Of a stretch of DNA of 64,000 bases, positions 7,250 to 17,171 are shown one piece after another. A program made the translations under genes and the position numbers. Each line of letters opens with the position of its first letter. Position 1 is the stretch's first letter. The stretch spans positions 2,976,001 to 3,040,000 of the forward strand of contig OW818648.1 in assembly GCA_942492735.1 (NCBI GenBank). Reading direction: 5' to 3'. This DNA is from Sporobacter sp942492735 (lineage in GTDB: Bacteria; Bacillota; Clostridia; Oscillospirales; Oscillospiraceae). The notes under the pieces were generated by a model. That model saw only the letters and a list, made by a program, of their open reading frames with translations. It did not search any database and was not told where the DNA came from.

Positions 7250-8125
7250 CTAATCCCATGCATGATGCAGCTTGGCCTGATCATAAAGACGGACATAGCT
7301 GTCGTGCCTCGATTGTGATATCTGCTTGTTTTCAAGCGCGTGAAGAACAGCGCAGCCGCTTTCTTTGATATGCGCGCAGTCGTGAAATCGGCAATGATTA
7401 ATAAGCGGCTCAAATTCCCTGAATAAATGCTGCAGCTTCTCCTTGGCCGTCAGCTCCATCTGTTCCGTATCAAAGGAGGAAAAACCGGGTGTATCGGCAA
7501 CGATTGCGCCGTTTTCGAGCCGGTAAAGCTCGACGTGCCGCGTCGTATGACGTCCTCGCCCCAGCTTTTGGCTGACTTCCCCGACAGTTATGTTTAAATC
7601 TAAATTTAAAATGTTTAGAATGCTTGATTTTCCGACACCGCTGTTGCCTGTAAACGCGTTTATTTTGCCCTCGAGCGCACCCAGCAGCTCTGGTATTCCC
7701 TCCCCTGTTTCGGCGCTTGTGTGGATCACTTTAAAGCCGGCTTTGCTGTAGATATCAAAGAGCATGTCGCCCCGCTTCAGATCAAATTTGTTAATGCAGA
7801 TAACGCAGTCACAGTTGTTGAAGGCGGCGATGGCCGTCATCCTGTCAATGAGGAAAGGGTCGGTTACCGGAATGACGGCGGACGCGATGATGACCAGTTG
7901 GTCGAGATTTGCAATCGGCGGTCGGATAAAGGCGTTTTTGCGCGGCAGAATGTCTTCCAGAATACCCTTGCCGCTGTCCGTCATGGTGAATTCCGCTTTG
8001 TCGCCAACGAGCGGCGTGATGTTATCACGACGAAAACGACCGCGTGCTTTGCACTCGATCGTCTCGTTCGCTGTCTCTACATAGTAGAAACCGCTGATGG
8101 CTTTAAATATTGTTCCTGTTGTCAT
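7250..8125 (-). CDS. rsgA: ribosome small subunit-dependent GTPase A
   Basis: 291 aa from the ATG at 8123-8125, which overlaps the kinase stop codon as TAATG; longer in-frame starts inside the kinase tail are not credible. An OB-fold (about residues 1-65) is followed by a circularly permuted GTPase: INKFD (G4), TSAETGEG (G5), GNSGVGKSS (G1), then DTPGF (G3). The C-terminal zinc knuckle holds C-x-F-H-x-C and later cysteine residues (CRFHDCAHIKESGC). It assists late 30S maturation. In Bacillus the orthologue (CpgA/YloQ) is a PrkC substrate, which fits the coupling to prkC here. Confidence 0.93.
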   Translation of the reverse strand: MTTGTIFKAISGFYYVETANETIECKARGRFRRDNITPLVGDKAEFTMTDSGKGILEDILPRKNAFIRPPIANLDQLVIIASAVIPVTDPFLIDRMTAIAAFNNCDCVICINKFDLKRGDMLFDIYSKAGFKVIHTSAETGEGIPELLGALEGKINAFTGNSGVGKSSILNILNLDLNITVGEVSQKLGRGRHTTRHVELYRLENGAIVADTPGFSSFDTEQMELTAKEKLQHLFREFEPLINHCRFHDCAHIKESGCAVLHALENKQISQSRHDSYVRLYDQAKLHHAWD

Positions 8126-10002
8126 TATGGTATGAAGGACGTTGACGGTGACGGTGATGTCGTCACATCCACAGGTGGTGTGACATCCGTTGGCGGAGGC
8201 GATACCCATGGATCAAGAGAAGGCGACGGTGACACAGATGGAGATGGCGTCACCTCTTCCGGCCCTAAAGATATAGTTAAGACTACTTCAGACTTAACGG
8301 GAGCGTCTAGACCAGGTGCTGGCTTCTGACTAATGACATGATCTTTCGGTACATCCGCGTCGTATCTAGATTCGCCCTTAACGGGAACGAAATCATAATC
8401 CTCTAAGCGTGCTGTGGCGTACTCAATGCTCCTACCCTCAACATCAGGTACTTCATTCGTTACTATTTCCGGGCCTATACAGTAAATAATGTAGACTGTC
8501 TGATCCTCAATAAGAGGTTCGTTGGCATTCGGCACCGTGCTCATTACATAATCCGGGGTATATGCGTCGTCCTTTTTAGGCTCCAGTATGATATCAAGGT
8601 TCAGCTGCATTTGCTGAAGTGAAATTTTGGCGTTCATGTAATTTTGATTAACGAGATCAGGCATTACATTTTGGGGCTGCTTACCCAATGAGACGGTGAG
8701 GGCGACTTCTATCAGCTTTGTTGTTTTTTTCGACGGCCGGCCGGCCGTCGGGTTCTGTTCTGTAATAAAGCCGGCAGAGGCCGTGTCACTATATGCTTCA
8801 GTCTTCGAAAACGTATAGAGCTCCTGATACTCAGGGTTGTTCAACACATCGGTATACTTTTGACCCACGAATTTATCTATTGAGATCATCTCTTCGGGTG
8901 GGTTAATGATTGGGAGGAGTACCTTTGCGATGAATATCACCGCACCGACCAAGAAGAGGATGATGAGAAATATTCCGACAAGGGTCGAGGTCTTCGACGA
9001 CTTTTTACTGCTTTTGCGGTATTCTTCCCGTGTCATTTCTGCGTTTCTCACAGGCGTCCGAATGGGCTTGATCATCGTGCTTTCCGCCTTGGCAATCGCG
9101 CCGGTCGGCATCGCGCGCGTTGCCTGCGACGTGTCGTTGTCGTAGTTAAAATATGTGAAGCTGATCGCCGGATTCTTCCGGAATTCCTCGAGATCCGCTA
9201 AGAGCTCCTCGGTTGACGCGTATCTGAGATTGAGGTCGGGCTCCATCGCGTGCATGGTGATGGCCTCAAGGCCGACAGGGATATCAGGATTGATCTCTCT
9301 GGGCATAAGCGGTATCGCGCTGATGTGCTGTATGGCGACAGAGACGGCAGAATCACCTTCAAACGGCAGATGGCTCGTCAGCATTTCATAAATGACAACA
9401 CCGAGCGAGTAAATGTCGCTCCGCGCGTCAACATGGCTGCCCTTGGCTTGCTCGGGCGAAATATAATGGACAGAACCGAGTGCTTCCTGTGTCAATGTAT
9501 TCTGCATTGATTGCAAGCGCGCAATGCCAAAGTCGGCGACCTTCACGCTGCCGTCTTTCAAAATCATGATATTATGCGGCTTGATATCGCGGTGGACAAT
9601 ACCTCTTGAATGCGCATGACTGAGTGCTTTGGCCACCTGCGTGGCAAAATGCAGCGCTTCCTTCCAGTTGAGAAGACCTTTACGGTTGATGTACTGTTTG
9701 AGCGTAATACCTTCGATCAGCTCCATAACAATGTATTCGATGTTGCCGGACCGGCTGACATCGTAGACAGCGACGATATTTGGGTGTGACAACATCGCGA
9801 CGGCCTGAGACTCCGTGCGGAATCTCCGCCTGAAGTCGGCGTCACCCGAAAGCTCGTCTTTAAGTATTTTTATCGCAACATGCCTGTTGAGGCGATGGCA
9901 GCGCGCTTTGTATACGATGGCCATCCCTCCGGAACCGATCTTCTCTATTATTTCATAACGATTATCGAGGAGCTGGCCGATGTATTTATCGTTATTATCC
10001 AT
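8125..10002 (-). CDS. prkC: PASTA-domain Ser/Thr protein kinase
   Basis: 625 aa. Kinase domain about residues 14-270 with glycine loop IGSGGMAIVY, Lys45 (VAIKILK), catalytic HRDIKPHN, DFG and the activation segment GSVHYISPEQA. One membrane segment (about 338-362), then three extracellular PASTA repeats (about 370-575) and an unusual Pro/Ser/Thr-rich tail (PSPSVSPSPSLD and similar) of about 45 residues. It senses muropeptides or lipid II and phosphorylates targets for growth and spore germination. Cognate phosphatase PrpC lies 29 nt upstream in the same operon and RsgA directly downstream. Confidence 0.95.
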   Translation of the reverse strand: MDNNDKYIGQLLDNRYEIIEKIGSGGMAIVYKARCHRLNRHVAIKILKDELSGDADFRRRFRTESQAVAMLSHPNIVAVYDVSRSGNIEYIVMELIEGITLKQYINRKGLLNWKEALHFATQVAKALSHAHSRGIVHRDIKPHNIMILKDGSVKVADFGIARLQSMQNTLTQEALGSVHYISPEQAKGSHVDARSDIYSLGVVIYEMLTSHLPFEGDSAVSVAIQHISAIPLMPREINPDIPVGLEAITMHAMEPDLNLRYASTEELLADLEEFRKNPAISFTYFNYDNDTSQATRAMPTGAIAKAESTMIKPIRTPVRNAEMTREEYRKSSKKSSKTSTLVGIFLIILFLVGAVIFIAKVLLPIINPPEEMISIDKFVGQKYTDVLNNPEYQELYTFSKTEAYSDTASAGFITEQNPTAGRPSKKTTKLIEVALTVSLGKQPQNVMPDLVNQNYMNAKISLQQMQLNLDIILEPKKDDAYTPDYVMSTVPNANEPLIEDQTVYIIYCIGPEIVTNEVPDVEGRSIEYATARLEDYDFVPVKGESRYDADVPKDHVISQKPAPGLDAPVKSEVVLTISLGPEEVTPSPSVSPSPSLDPWVSPPPTDVTPPVDVTTSPSPSTSFIP

Positions 10003-10031
10003 GTGAGGTCCTCCTTTTCGAAGGTAATATT

Positions 10032-10766
10032 TTACTTCGTTAAAATAACTGCTGTGACGTTGTCCGGAGCGCCCTTACTGACCGCTAGTTTGATCAGACG
10101 CTCACACATTTCCTTTGCATCTGAACCGCTGTTTAATTCCGTAAACAAAATCTGCTCAGAGACAATATTTGAAAGACCGTCGGAGCACAAAAGAAGATGC
10201 TCCCCGCTTAAGAGATTCAGGAAGAAAAAGTCCGGTTCTGTATCCATTGAGGTTCCAATCACACGTGTGATCAGGTTCCTATTGGGATGATTACTGGCCT
10301 CGGAGCGTTTCAGGTCTCCCCTGTCAATCATATCTTCAACGACCGAATGGTCCTTAGTTATCTGTGTGATTTTACTGCCCGTCACATGATAAGCCCGGCT
10401 GTCACCGACATTTGCAATGACCACGCCGTTATTGACGACCGCTGCAGCCACAAGCGTCGTACCCATACCGTTACATTCCGTATCGTTGATGCTTCTTTCA
10501 TAAACCTGGATGTTCGCAGAACGGATCGCTTGATTCATGTGCTGCATGATATCGATAATATTATTCTCTTCAGTCACAGTGTTTTGCATATGCTCCAGGA
10601 AAGCTTTGGCGGCAATGTCGCTTGCGATATTGCCGGCTTTAGCGCCGCCCATTCCGTCACAGACGACAAGAAGGGCGGTATTGCGTAAATTGTCATAGTG
10701 TGTCAAACATACATCCTGATTGATCTGTCTGACATGACCCCTGTCACTTATACCATAATAATCCAT
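10032..10766 (-). CDS. prpC: PP2C-family Ser/Thr phosphatase
   Basis: 244 aa starting MDYYGISDRGHVRQINQD. Metal-binding and PP2C motifs are all visible: RxxNQD near residue 14, VCDGMGGAKAG, ANVGDSRAYH, ITKDHSVV, LCSDGLSN and GAPDNVT. It reverses PrkC phosphorylation in the cytoplasm. It lies between rlmN and prkC, the usual Firmicute order. Length matches the family. Confidence 0.95.
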   Translation of the reverse strand: MDYYGISDRGHVRQINQDVCLTHYDNLRNTALLVVCDGMGGAKAGNIASDIAAKAFLEHMQNTVTEENNIIDIMQHMNQAIRSANIQVYERSINDTECNGMGTTLVAAAVVNNGVVIANVGDSRAYHVTGSKITQITKDHSVVEDMIDRGDLKRSEASNHPNRNLITRVIGTSMDTEPDFFFLNLLSGEHLLLCSDGLSNIVSEQILFTELNSGSDAKEMCERLIKLAVSKGAPDNVTAVILTK

Positions 10767-10798
10767 TTACTATCTTTTCTCCCGATATTTGCTTCATA

Positions 10799-11830
10799 TC
10801 AAACGTTATTTCTTCGCAGCTGTCCGCATGACGCGTCGATATCACGGCCGAGCGTGCGACGAATTGTTACATTGATACCATTGTCCTGCAGTATCTTTAC
10901 AAATGCCTTCATATTCTCCCGCGTACTCGGCGCGAATGCACTTTCCACGACCTTGTTGAGCAGGATCAGATTGACATGGCTTTGTAAATTCTGTGTGTTT
11001 CTAAGTTTTTCCGCAAGCAGCTTCGCGTGTTTCGGCGTATCGTTAATACCGTCAATCATCGCATATTCGTACGATATGCGCCTGCCTGTTTTCTTAAAAT
11101 ATGATCGGCAAGCAGCAAGCAGCTTGTCCACACTGTACGCTTTGTTGACAGGCATAATGCGTGATCTGGTTTCATCATCAGGCGCATGGAGTGAAACCGA
11201 CAAAGTAAATTGTAGTTTATCTTCACCCATTTTGTCAACTTTTTCTATAAGCCCGCACGTTGATATAGAAATATGGCGCTGACCGATATTCATGCCCCCG
11301 GGATCCGATATGAGTTTTAGAAATCGCATCACATTATCGTAATTATCCAGTGGTTCGCCAATGCCCATTAGGACGATGTTTGAAATCTTTTTTCCGGAAT
11401 CGATCTCGGAAAACAATACCTGATCAATCATTTCTGAAGCGTCCAGATTACGGACGAGGCCGCCGATTGTCGATGCGCAGAATTTGCAGCCCATCCTGCA
11501 GCCAACCTGCGAGGAAATACATATGGAGTTACCGTGATGATAGCTCATGACGACGCTTTCAACGGTATTCCCGTCACGAAGACGCCACAAGTACTTAATC
11601 GTCTCGTCCTCAGCGGATATCTGCTTTTTAACAACCTCGGGTACGGTGATATAGAAGTGTTCGTCGAGCTTTTCACGCAGCGCTTTTGAGATATCTGTCA
11701 TTTCGGAAAATGTTTGAGCACCGCTGTGTAGCCATTTGAAAATCTGGCCGGCTCTGAACACCGGTTCGCCCATGCCAATCATGGCGTTTTGAAGCTCCGG
11801 TAAGAAAAATGACTTGATATCTTCTTTCAT
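10799..11830 (-). CDS. rlmN: 23S rRNA m2A2503 / tRNA m2A37 methyltransferase (radical SAM)
   Basis: 343 aa from the ATG at 11828-11830, which overlaps the rsmB stop as ATGA. The radical SAM cluster motif C-x3-C-x2-C is in GCRMGCKFCAST. Other family marks are the N-terminal FRAGQIFKWLH region, the GIGEPLDNYDNV stretch and a C-terminal TIRRTLGRDIDASCGQL with the second catalytic cysteine. It methylates C2 of A2503 in 23S rRNA and A37 of some tRNAs. Confidence 0.95.
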   Translation of the reverse strand: MKEDIKSFFLPELQNAMIGMGEPVFRAGQIFKWLHSGAQTFSEMTDISKALREKLDEHFYITVPEVVKKQISAEDETIKYLWRLRDGNTVESVVMSYHHGNSICISSQVGCRMGCKFCASTIGGLVRNLDASEMIDQVLFSEIDSGKKISNIVLMGIGEPLDNYDNVMRFLKLISDPGGMNIGQRHISISTCGLIEKVDKMGEDKLQFTLSVSLHAPDDETRSRIMPVNKAYSVDKLLAACRSYFKKTGRRISYEYAMIDGINDTPKHAKLLAEKLRNTQNLQSHVNLILLNKVVESAFAPSTRENMKAFVKILQDNGINVTIRRTLGRDIDASCGQLRRNNV

Positions 11831-13158
11831 TGCCGTCTCCTGAGTCGGCAGAGGAAAAATCCGTCTGTCCCATGGACATGCGGCCACAACGTTGTCATGC
11901 CCGATGCTACCGTACCTTCTGGCCCTGGGAGGGTAAACGACTCCGGAACGTACGCACCGTGTGTCTCAAGAAACGCTTGGATGACATCCTCGTTCTCTCT
12001 CTCGAGCAGCGTGCAGGTGGAATACAGAAGGATTCCGCCCGGTTTGACGTACTGAGACAGATTGTCGAGGATGCGGCGTTGGAGCTCCGGTAATTGCAAA
12101 ACCTCACGTTCCGGTTTATACCGTATTTCCGGCTTTTTTCGTATCACACCGAAACCAGAGCACGGTACGTCTGCTATGACGATATCGGCCGAGGCGAACA
12201 AATCGGTGTTGGGCTCGAGCGCATCCATGACTTGCGGCTGGATAGTCTTGATGCCCAGACGATGTGCACCCTCTCCAACGCGCTGAAGCTTCTTTTCGTT
12301 GATATCGCAGGATATGATGCGGCCTGAATCTCCCATCTCTATTGCGGCGGCAAAGGATTTTCCGCCCGGTGCCGCGCAGCCGTCGATAACGAGCATTCCC
12401 GGTTTTGCAGCGGCGGCGAGGACGGTGAGGATCGCAGCAGGATCCTGGACATAGAAATAGCCCTTTTCAAATGCGGCCAATCTATCAATATGATGCGCAT
12501 TTCGCAGCTCCAGGCAGTTTTCCAGCCACGGATGGTCTGCTGATTCAACCGCGTCTTCCTGCAATGCTGATATGAGGGTTTGCTTATCGGTTTTCAATGT
12601 ATTGATCCTGACGGTTATAACGGCTTCCTTATTATTAGCTTCAAGGAGCGCTTCAGCACCTTCCTCACCCAGACGCTTGATGAACGCTTCGACGAGCCAT
12701 ATGGGATGACTGTATTGTACAGACAGTCTGTCAGCAGCTGTAGCGCCGGTAACGGCGGGGAGTTGATCAAGATTGGCGGATATTTTTCTCAGCACGGCGT
12801 TGACAAGACCTGAGGCGCGCGGATTGGCGTGCTTTTTTGCCAGCTCAACGCCTTCGTGGACGGCTGCATTTACTGGTATTTTCGACAAAAAGACGAGTTG
12901 GTAAACAGTGAGGCGCAAAATATCGAGAACCTGCGGTTCCATCTTCGTTGGTTTGAAAGACGAAAAAGCCGATATATAGAAATCGCAGAGCGCCTGATTC
13001 TGCTCAACCCCGTAGAATATTCTCGAGGCGAGGGATGCGTCTCGTTCATCGAGATTTTCCTTCAGTAAAACACTGTTCAGCGCGGCGTCTGAGAAGGCCC
13101 CGTTTCTGCGAACCTTTGTCAAAGCCTTTAAAGCGGTTTCCCGCGCGTTCATCGGCAT
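11827..13158 (-). CDS. rsmB: 16S rRNA (cytosine-967-C5) methyltransferase
   Basis: 443 aa. An N-terminal NusB-like RNA-binding domain (about residues 1-140) precedes a SAM-dependent methyltransferase domain with CAAPGGKSF and the catalytic DVPCSGFGVIRKKPEIR. Start ATG at 13158 has AGAGG with good spacing; an alternative ATG at 13152 overlaps the fmt stop as ATGA. It follows fmt in the usual order. Confidence 0.93.
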   Translation of the reverse strand: MPMNARETALKALTKVRRNGAFSDAALNSVLLKENLDERDASLASRIFYGVEQNQALCDFYISAFSSFKPTKMEPQVLDILRLTVYQLVFLSKIPVNAAVHEGVELAKKHANPRASGLVNAVLRKISANLDQLPAVTGATAADRLSVQYSHPIWLVEAFIKRLGEEGAEALLEANNKEAVITVRINTLKTDKQTLISALQEDAVESADHPWLENCLELRNAHHIDRLAAFEKGYFYVQDPAAILTVLAAAAKPGMLVIDGCAAPGGKSFAAAIEMGDSGRIISCDINEKKLQRVGEGAHRLGIKTIQPQVMDALEPNTDLFASADIVIADVPCSGFGVIRKKPEIRYKPEREVLQLPELQRRILDNLSQYVKPGGILLYSTCTLLERENEDVIQAFLETHGAYVPESFTLPGPEGTVASGMTTLWPHVHGTDGFFLCRLRRRQ

Positions 13159-14066
13159 ATAGGGTGACCTCTTAAATAATCTGCCGCAGTCATTCGTTTG
13201 CCCCCGGGGGCCTGCAGCTCCTTTATGATAACCGTCCCGTCTGTACAGGATATTTCCATAACGTCCGGCGCGGCGGCTTTAACGATGCTGCCCGGTATTA
13301 AGCCGGATTGCCGGTCCGTGCCGACTGCTTTAAAAATCTTATACAGCATGCCGTCTATAACGGTCGTCGCGGCCGGCCAGGGGTTAAGCCCACGAATTTG
13401 GCAGAGAATTTCATGCGCGTTCTTCGTCCAATCTATGGGGCTCATTTCTTTAGTCAGCGGCGGTGCGTATGTGGCGTCCGCATCGTTCTGCATTATTCTG
13501 GACGCTGTACCGCTGCTTATGGCAGTTATTGTCTCACTTAAAAGCACGGCGCCGAGGATACTGAGTCGGGAAAAAAGCGTTCCGGCTGTATCATCTTCCC
13601 CAATTTCCGTTGTCTTTGTCATAATGATATCGCCGGTATCCATTTCAGGGGCCATATACATCGAGGTGACGCCTGTTGTTTTCTCTCCGTTTAAAACTGC
13701 CCACTGTACCGGGGCCGAGCCGCGGTATTTCGGCAAAATGGAGCCATGAATATTGATACAGCCTTTTTGAGGTAGTGAGAGAACATCAGGCGGCAGTATT
13801 TTTCCGTATGCGACAACTGCGATGAGTTCGGGGTTCAGTTGCCTGAGTTGGCTCGCGGCGATTCCGCCTTTTAATGTTGACGGCTGAAATACCGGCGTCT
13901 GATGTTGAAGCGCCAGCGCTTTAACGGGACCGAGTCCCAGCTTTAAGCCTCTGTTTTGCTGCTTGTCCGGCTGGGTAAAAACAGCGCAGATATCGTGCCC
14001 GTCCTCATAGAGCCGTTTTAGAGAAACGGCTGCAAATTCGGGCGTGCCCATGAAAACGATTTTCAT
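13149..14066 (-). CDS. fmt: methionyl-tRNA formyltransferase
   Basis: 305 aa starting MKIVFMGTPEFAAVSLKRL. Formyltransferase motifs: HGSILPKYRGSAPVQWAVLNG and GVTSMYMAPEMDTGDI, then a C-terminal anticodon-loop-type domain from about residue 205. It adds the formyl group to initiator Met-tRNA. ATGA overlap with def upstream, and overlap with rsmB downstream. Confidence 0.96.
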   Translation of the reverse strand: MKIVFMGTPEFAAVSLKRLYEDGHDICAVFTQPDKQQNRGLKLGLGPVKALALQHQTPVFQPSTLKGGIAASQLRQLNPELIAVVAYGKILPPDVLSLPQKGCINIHGSILPKYRGSAPVQWAVLNGEKTTGVTSMYMAPEMDTGDIIMTKTTEIGEDDTAGTLFSRLSILGAVLLSETITAISSGTASRIMQNDADATYAPPLTKEMSPIDWTKNAHEILCQIRGLNPWPAATTVIDGMLYKIFKAVGTDRQSGLIPGSIVKAAAPDVMEISCTDGTVIIKELQAPGGKRMTAADYLRGHPICR

Positions 14067-14599
14067 TCGCCGGTCCCTTCGTCCATGTCTTCGTCCTGTT
14101 GGCTTCTCATTTCATCAAGCTGCTCGGGTGTCAGGATCTCTGAGGCAAGCGCTCTGAAAAGTACGCCGTTGAGATGATCAATCTCATGGCAGAAGGCTCT
14201 GGCTGTCAGCATGGTGCCCCAGACTTCAAAGAATTTGCCGTTTCTGTCCTGCGCTCTGACCTTGACGAGATCCGGGCGCGTTACGATACCATAAACGCCG
14301 GGGATGCTCAGGCAGCCTTCGGCACCTGTCTGCTCGCCGGATGCGGCAATGATTTCGGGATTAATGAGCTCGATGAGCTGCTCTTCCGGTGTCGCCTCTT
14401 CTTTTTCGGTATCCGCGACGAGCACGACCCTGCGCAGGACGCCGACCTGCGGTGCGGCCAAGCCAACGCCGTCAGCTTGTAGTAGTGTCTCGCGCATATC
14501 ATCAATGAGCTCGTGAAGCCGCGGATTAAAATCGACGACCGCCCTGCTCTTTTTATTCAGAGTAGGATCTCCCTCTTGCAGTATGTTTCTCAATGCCAT
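14063..14599 (-). CDS. def: peptide deformylase
   Basis: 178 aa starting MALRNILQEGDPTLNKKSR. The three deformylase motifs are present: GVGLAAPQVG, EGCLSIPG and the metal-binding CHEIDHLNG. It removes the N-formyl group from nascent proteins, so it is the functional partner of fmt with which it overlaps by ATGA. The C-terminus has an extra acidic stretch (QQDEDMDEGTGE). Confidence 0.96.
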   Translation of the reverse strand: MALRNILQEGDPTLNKKSRAVVDFNPRLHELIDDMRETLLQADGVGLAAPQVGVLRRVVLVADTEKEEATPEEQLIELINPEIIAASGEQTGAEGCLSIPGVYGIVTRPDLVKVRAQDRNGKFFEVWGTMLTARAFCHEIDHLNGVLFRALASEILTPEQLDEMRSQQDEDMDEGTGE

Positions 14600-14660
14600 A
14601 TATAAATCCTCTTCCCCCGCGGTTAAATTTTCTGTTTACCGGTAAATATATTAGAATCAT

Positions 14661-16901
14661 TCACATTTCAAACGGATCTGTGTCGGCATAAACATAGAGG
14701 CCTCTGCATTCTTTATCCCGTGCTGCTTCACGTACGACGTGCGCAATCGTATCGCGGACACGCCGGTTCATTTTGCAGCTGATTGCCAGCCTGTATCGAA
14801 ATCTGTTGTTTATTTTTACAACGGCGGCGGGCGCCGGGCCAAGAATCTTCACATTTTCCAAGTCGCTGAAATAACCTTGTAAGGTGTGGCGCAATTTGAC
14901 ACAGCCGTGCAAAACGAGTGTTTCATCCTTCCCGGATACCGTCAGCGTCACGAGATCAAGTATCGGTGGGCTCCCACTGAGTCGCCGGAGCTCGATCTCC
15001 CTTATGTAAAAGCTATCGTAATCCTGTCTGGCGGCGAGCATGATGACTTCGTTTGACGGCGTATAGGTTTGAATAACCGCCCTGCCTTGCTTGACGCCTC
15101 TGCCCGACCGGCCGACAACCTGTGTGATGAGTGAAAACGTGCGTTCATGCGCGCGGTAATCGTTTAAATACAGCATCTGGTCCGCTGACAGAACGCCCAC
15201 AAGCGTGACATTTTCAAAATCGAGCCCTTTGGCAACCATCTGCGTTCCCAGAAGGATTGGTATCCTTTTATCGCGAAAACGAGATAAATGTTCTTCGTGC
15301 GTGTTGGACATGGATACTGTATCGGTATCCATTCTGATGATATCCACTCCGGGGAGCAGCGCGCTAAGCTCCTCTTCGACCTTCTGGGTGCCGGCGCCGA
15401 TGTATTTAAGCTTACCGCCGCACGCCGGGCAGTCATCATGCGTGACCTCGGAATACCCGCAGTAGTGGCACATGAGACGCTTGTTCGCCGAATGATACGT
15501 GGCGGAGACACTACAGCGTGGGCATGTGAATGTATAGCCGCATTCCCCGCATGCGATGAGCGTATTGGTACCTCTGCGGTTTAGAAACAGTATACTCTGT
15601 TCACCGCGCTCGAGATTTTCGCGAAGCTCGCGGAGCAACAGCGCGCTGAGGGTGCCGCCGTTTCCGTTTTTGAGTTCTTTTTTCATATCGGCGATGATAA
15701 CGGGCGGAAGCGCTTTCTCATTATATCTGTTTTCAAGACGATATAGCTTATATTTTCCCTCAGATGACGAATACATACTTTCAATCGACGGTGTTGCGGA
15801 GCCTAACAAAAGAAAAGCGCCTGTACTGACACATCTGAATTTAGCGATATCTCTGGCATGATAACGCGGACTGTTTTCTGACTTATAGGTGTGCTCCTGC
15901 TCCTCGTCGATGATCAGAAGCCCAAGGTTGTTGACAGGCGCGAAGACGGCAGAACGTGTTCCGACGACAACATGGACGCTGCCGGTTTTGATGCGTTTCC
16001 ACTCGTCGTAGCGCTCTCCGATACCGAGAGCCGAGTGAAGCACGGCGATATTTTCACCGAAATACGAGGCGAAGATGCTGATCAGCTGGGGTGTCAGGGC
16101 GATTTCCGGGACTAGCACGATGGCATCCTTGCCGGCGCTTAAAACCTGCTCAATCAGCTTAATATAGACGGACGTCTTTCCACTGCCAGTGACACCGTAC
16201 AGCAATGCCGCTTCGGCTGTTTTTTTATCAAGGCGCAGGGCTAAGCTGTCAAATACGACTTGCTGCGCAGCATTTAGGATAATCGGACCGTCAGCTGCCG
16301 TTACTTTGATGGCGGGACGGCGGAATACTTCAGTTTCTTCAAGGACGATGACGCCAAGGGCGGCAAGTGCTTTGACGCTCGGACGCCCGGCGCCGGTAAA
16401 ATAACAGATTTCCTTGACGGAGGCGCTGCCGATTTGAGAAAGAATCTCAAGAATTTGCGCCTGTTGGGGCGCTTTATACTTTTTCTGCGCTGCGAGAATA
16501 AGCGCTTCTTCTGCCGGAATATCCAAGACCGCCGTTGTCACGGTTTTATCGCCAAGTCTTTTGAGGCCGTCTTTAAACCACATACCTGCCGGCAGCATTG
16601 CTTTGGCCGCGTCATAAACCGTACAAAAAAATCTGTCGCTCATCCATAAGGCAAGTTTAATCTGTTCCTGACTGAGCACAGGCTTCTCATCGAGTGCTGC
16701 AGCGATATATTTAAGCTCTTTATATACGCTTTCGGAAGTTATGGAAAGGACAAGACCTTCGCTTCTCCTGTTGCCCTTACCAAAAGGAATACTGACACGC
16801 ATGCCCGGTAATATTTTATCGGACAGCGTCTCAGGTATTCTATAGTCATATGGTTTGTCAATGTGGTAGGTTGCTGCCGCTACGGCAAGCTTGGCAACCA
16901 C
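14661..16901 (-). CDS. priA: primosomal replication helicase PriA
   Basis: 746 aa. An N-terminal 3'-DNA-binding domain (about residues 5-105) precedes the helicase core with Walker A GVTGSGKTSVY, DEEQEH box, VGTRSAVFAPV and LLGSATPS. Eight cysteines in zinc-binding pairs (CGECGYTFTCPRC... CHYCG... CPACGG) lie at about 460-510. It restarts stalled replication forks. No anomalies; length is normal. Confidence 0.95.
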   Translation of the reverse strand: MVAKLAVAAATYHIDKPYDYRIPETLSDKILPGMRVSIPFGKGNRRSEGLVLSITSESVYKELKYIAAALDEKPVLSQEQIKLALWMSDRFFCTVYDAAKAMLPAGMWFKDGLKRLGDKTVTTAVLDIPAEEALILAAQKKYKAPQQAQILEILSQIGSASVKEICYFTGAGRPSVKALAALGVIVLEETEVFRRPAIKVTAADGPIILNAAQQVVFDSLALRLDKKTAEAALLYGVTGSGKTSVYIKLIEQVLSAGKDAIVLVPEIALTPQLISIFASYFGENIAVLHSALGIGERYDEWKRIKTGSVHVVVGTRSAVFAPVNNLGLLIIDEEQEHTYKSENSPRYHARDIAKFRCVSTGAFLLLGSATPSIESMYSSSEGKYKLYRLENRYNEKALPPVIIADMKKELKNGNGGTLSALLLRELRENLERGEQSILFLNRRGTNTLIACGECGYTFTCPRCSVSATYHSANKRLMCHYCGYSEVTHDDCPACGGKLKYIGAGTQKVEEELSALLPGVDIIRMDTDTVSMSNTHEEHLSRFRDKRIPILLGTQMVAKGLDFENVTLVGVLSADQMLYLNDYRAHERTFSLITQVVGRSGRGVKQGRAVIQTYTPSNEVIMLAARQDYDSFYIREIELRRLSGSPPILDLVTLTVSGKDETLVLHGCVKLRHTLQGYFSDLENVKILGPAPAAVVKINNRFRYRLAISCKMNRRVRDTIAHVVREAARDKECRGLYVYADTDPFEM

Positions 16902-16952
16902 GAACTTTTCTGACAGGGTAAAAACTCCCTCTTTAGCAATTAGTAGTACGTA

Positions 16953-17153
16953 TCAACACGTTTTGTCGTAATTAATGCGGATTTCTCCTGAAGCGATCTC
17001 TTCGATGGCGCTTGAAACGGGCTTTTTGTCAAGCGACTGGCCGTTGTCTTCACTCTTCATAGCAATTTCTCTGGCTCTTTGCGCAATGATATTGACCAGC
17101 ATATACCGGCTGTTCACCTGCTCGAGCAAATCGGATAAAGATGGATATAACAT
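16953..17153 (-). CDS. rpoZ: RNA polymerase omega subunit
   Basis: 66 aa, MLYPSLSDLLEQVNSRYMLV, with the typical SRYMLVNIIAQRAREI helix and the IEEIASGEI segment near the C-terminus. It helps assembly and stability of RNA polymerase. It follows gmk by 18 nt in the canonical gmk-rpoZ-priA order. Confidence 0.92.
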   Translation of the reverse strand: MLYPSLSDLLEQVNSRYMLVNIIAQRAREIAMKSEDNGQSLDKKPVSSAIEEIASGEIRINYDKTC

Positions 17154-17171
17154 AGTGATACGCCCCTTATA

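Noticed and set aside
7721..8329. 202-aa plus-strand ORF opposite rsgA and prkC
   Set aside because: Antisense to two clear genes; low-complexity Gly/Asp repeats come from the Pro/Ser tail of PrkC read backwards.
10698..11282. 194-aa plus-strand ORF opposite prpC and rlmN
   Set aside because: Shadow of conserved minus-strand genes; no start signal or recognisable domain.
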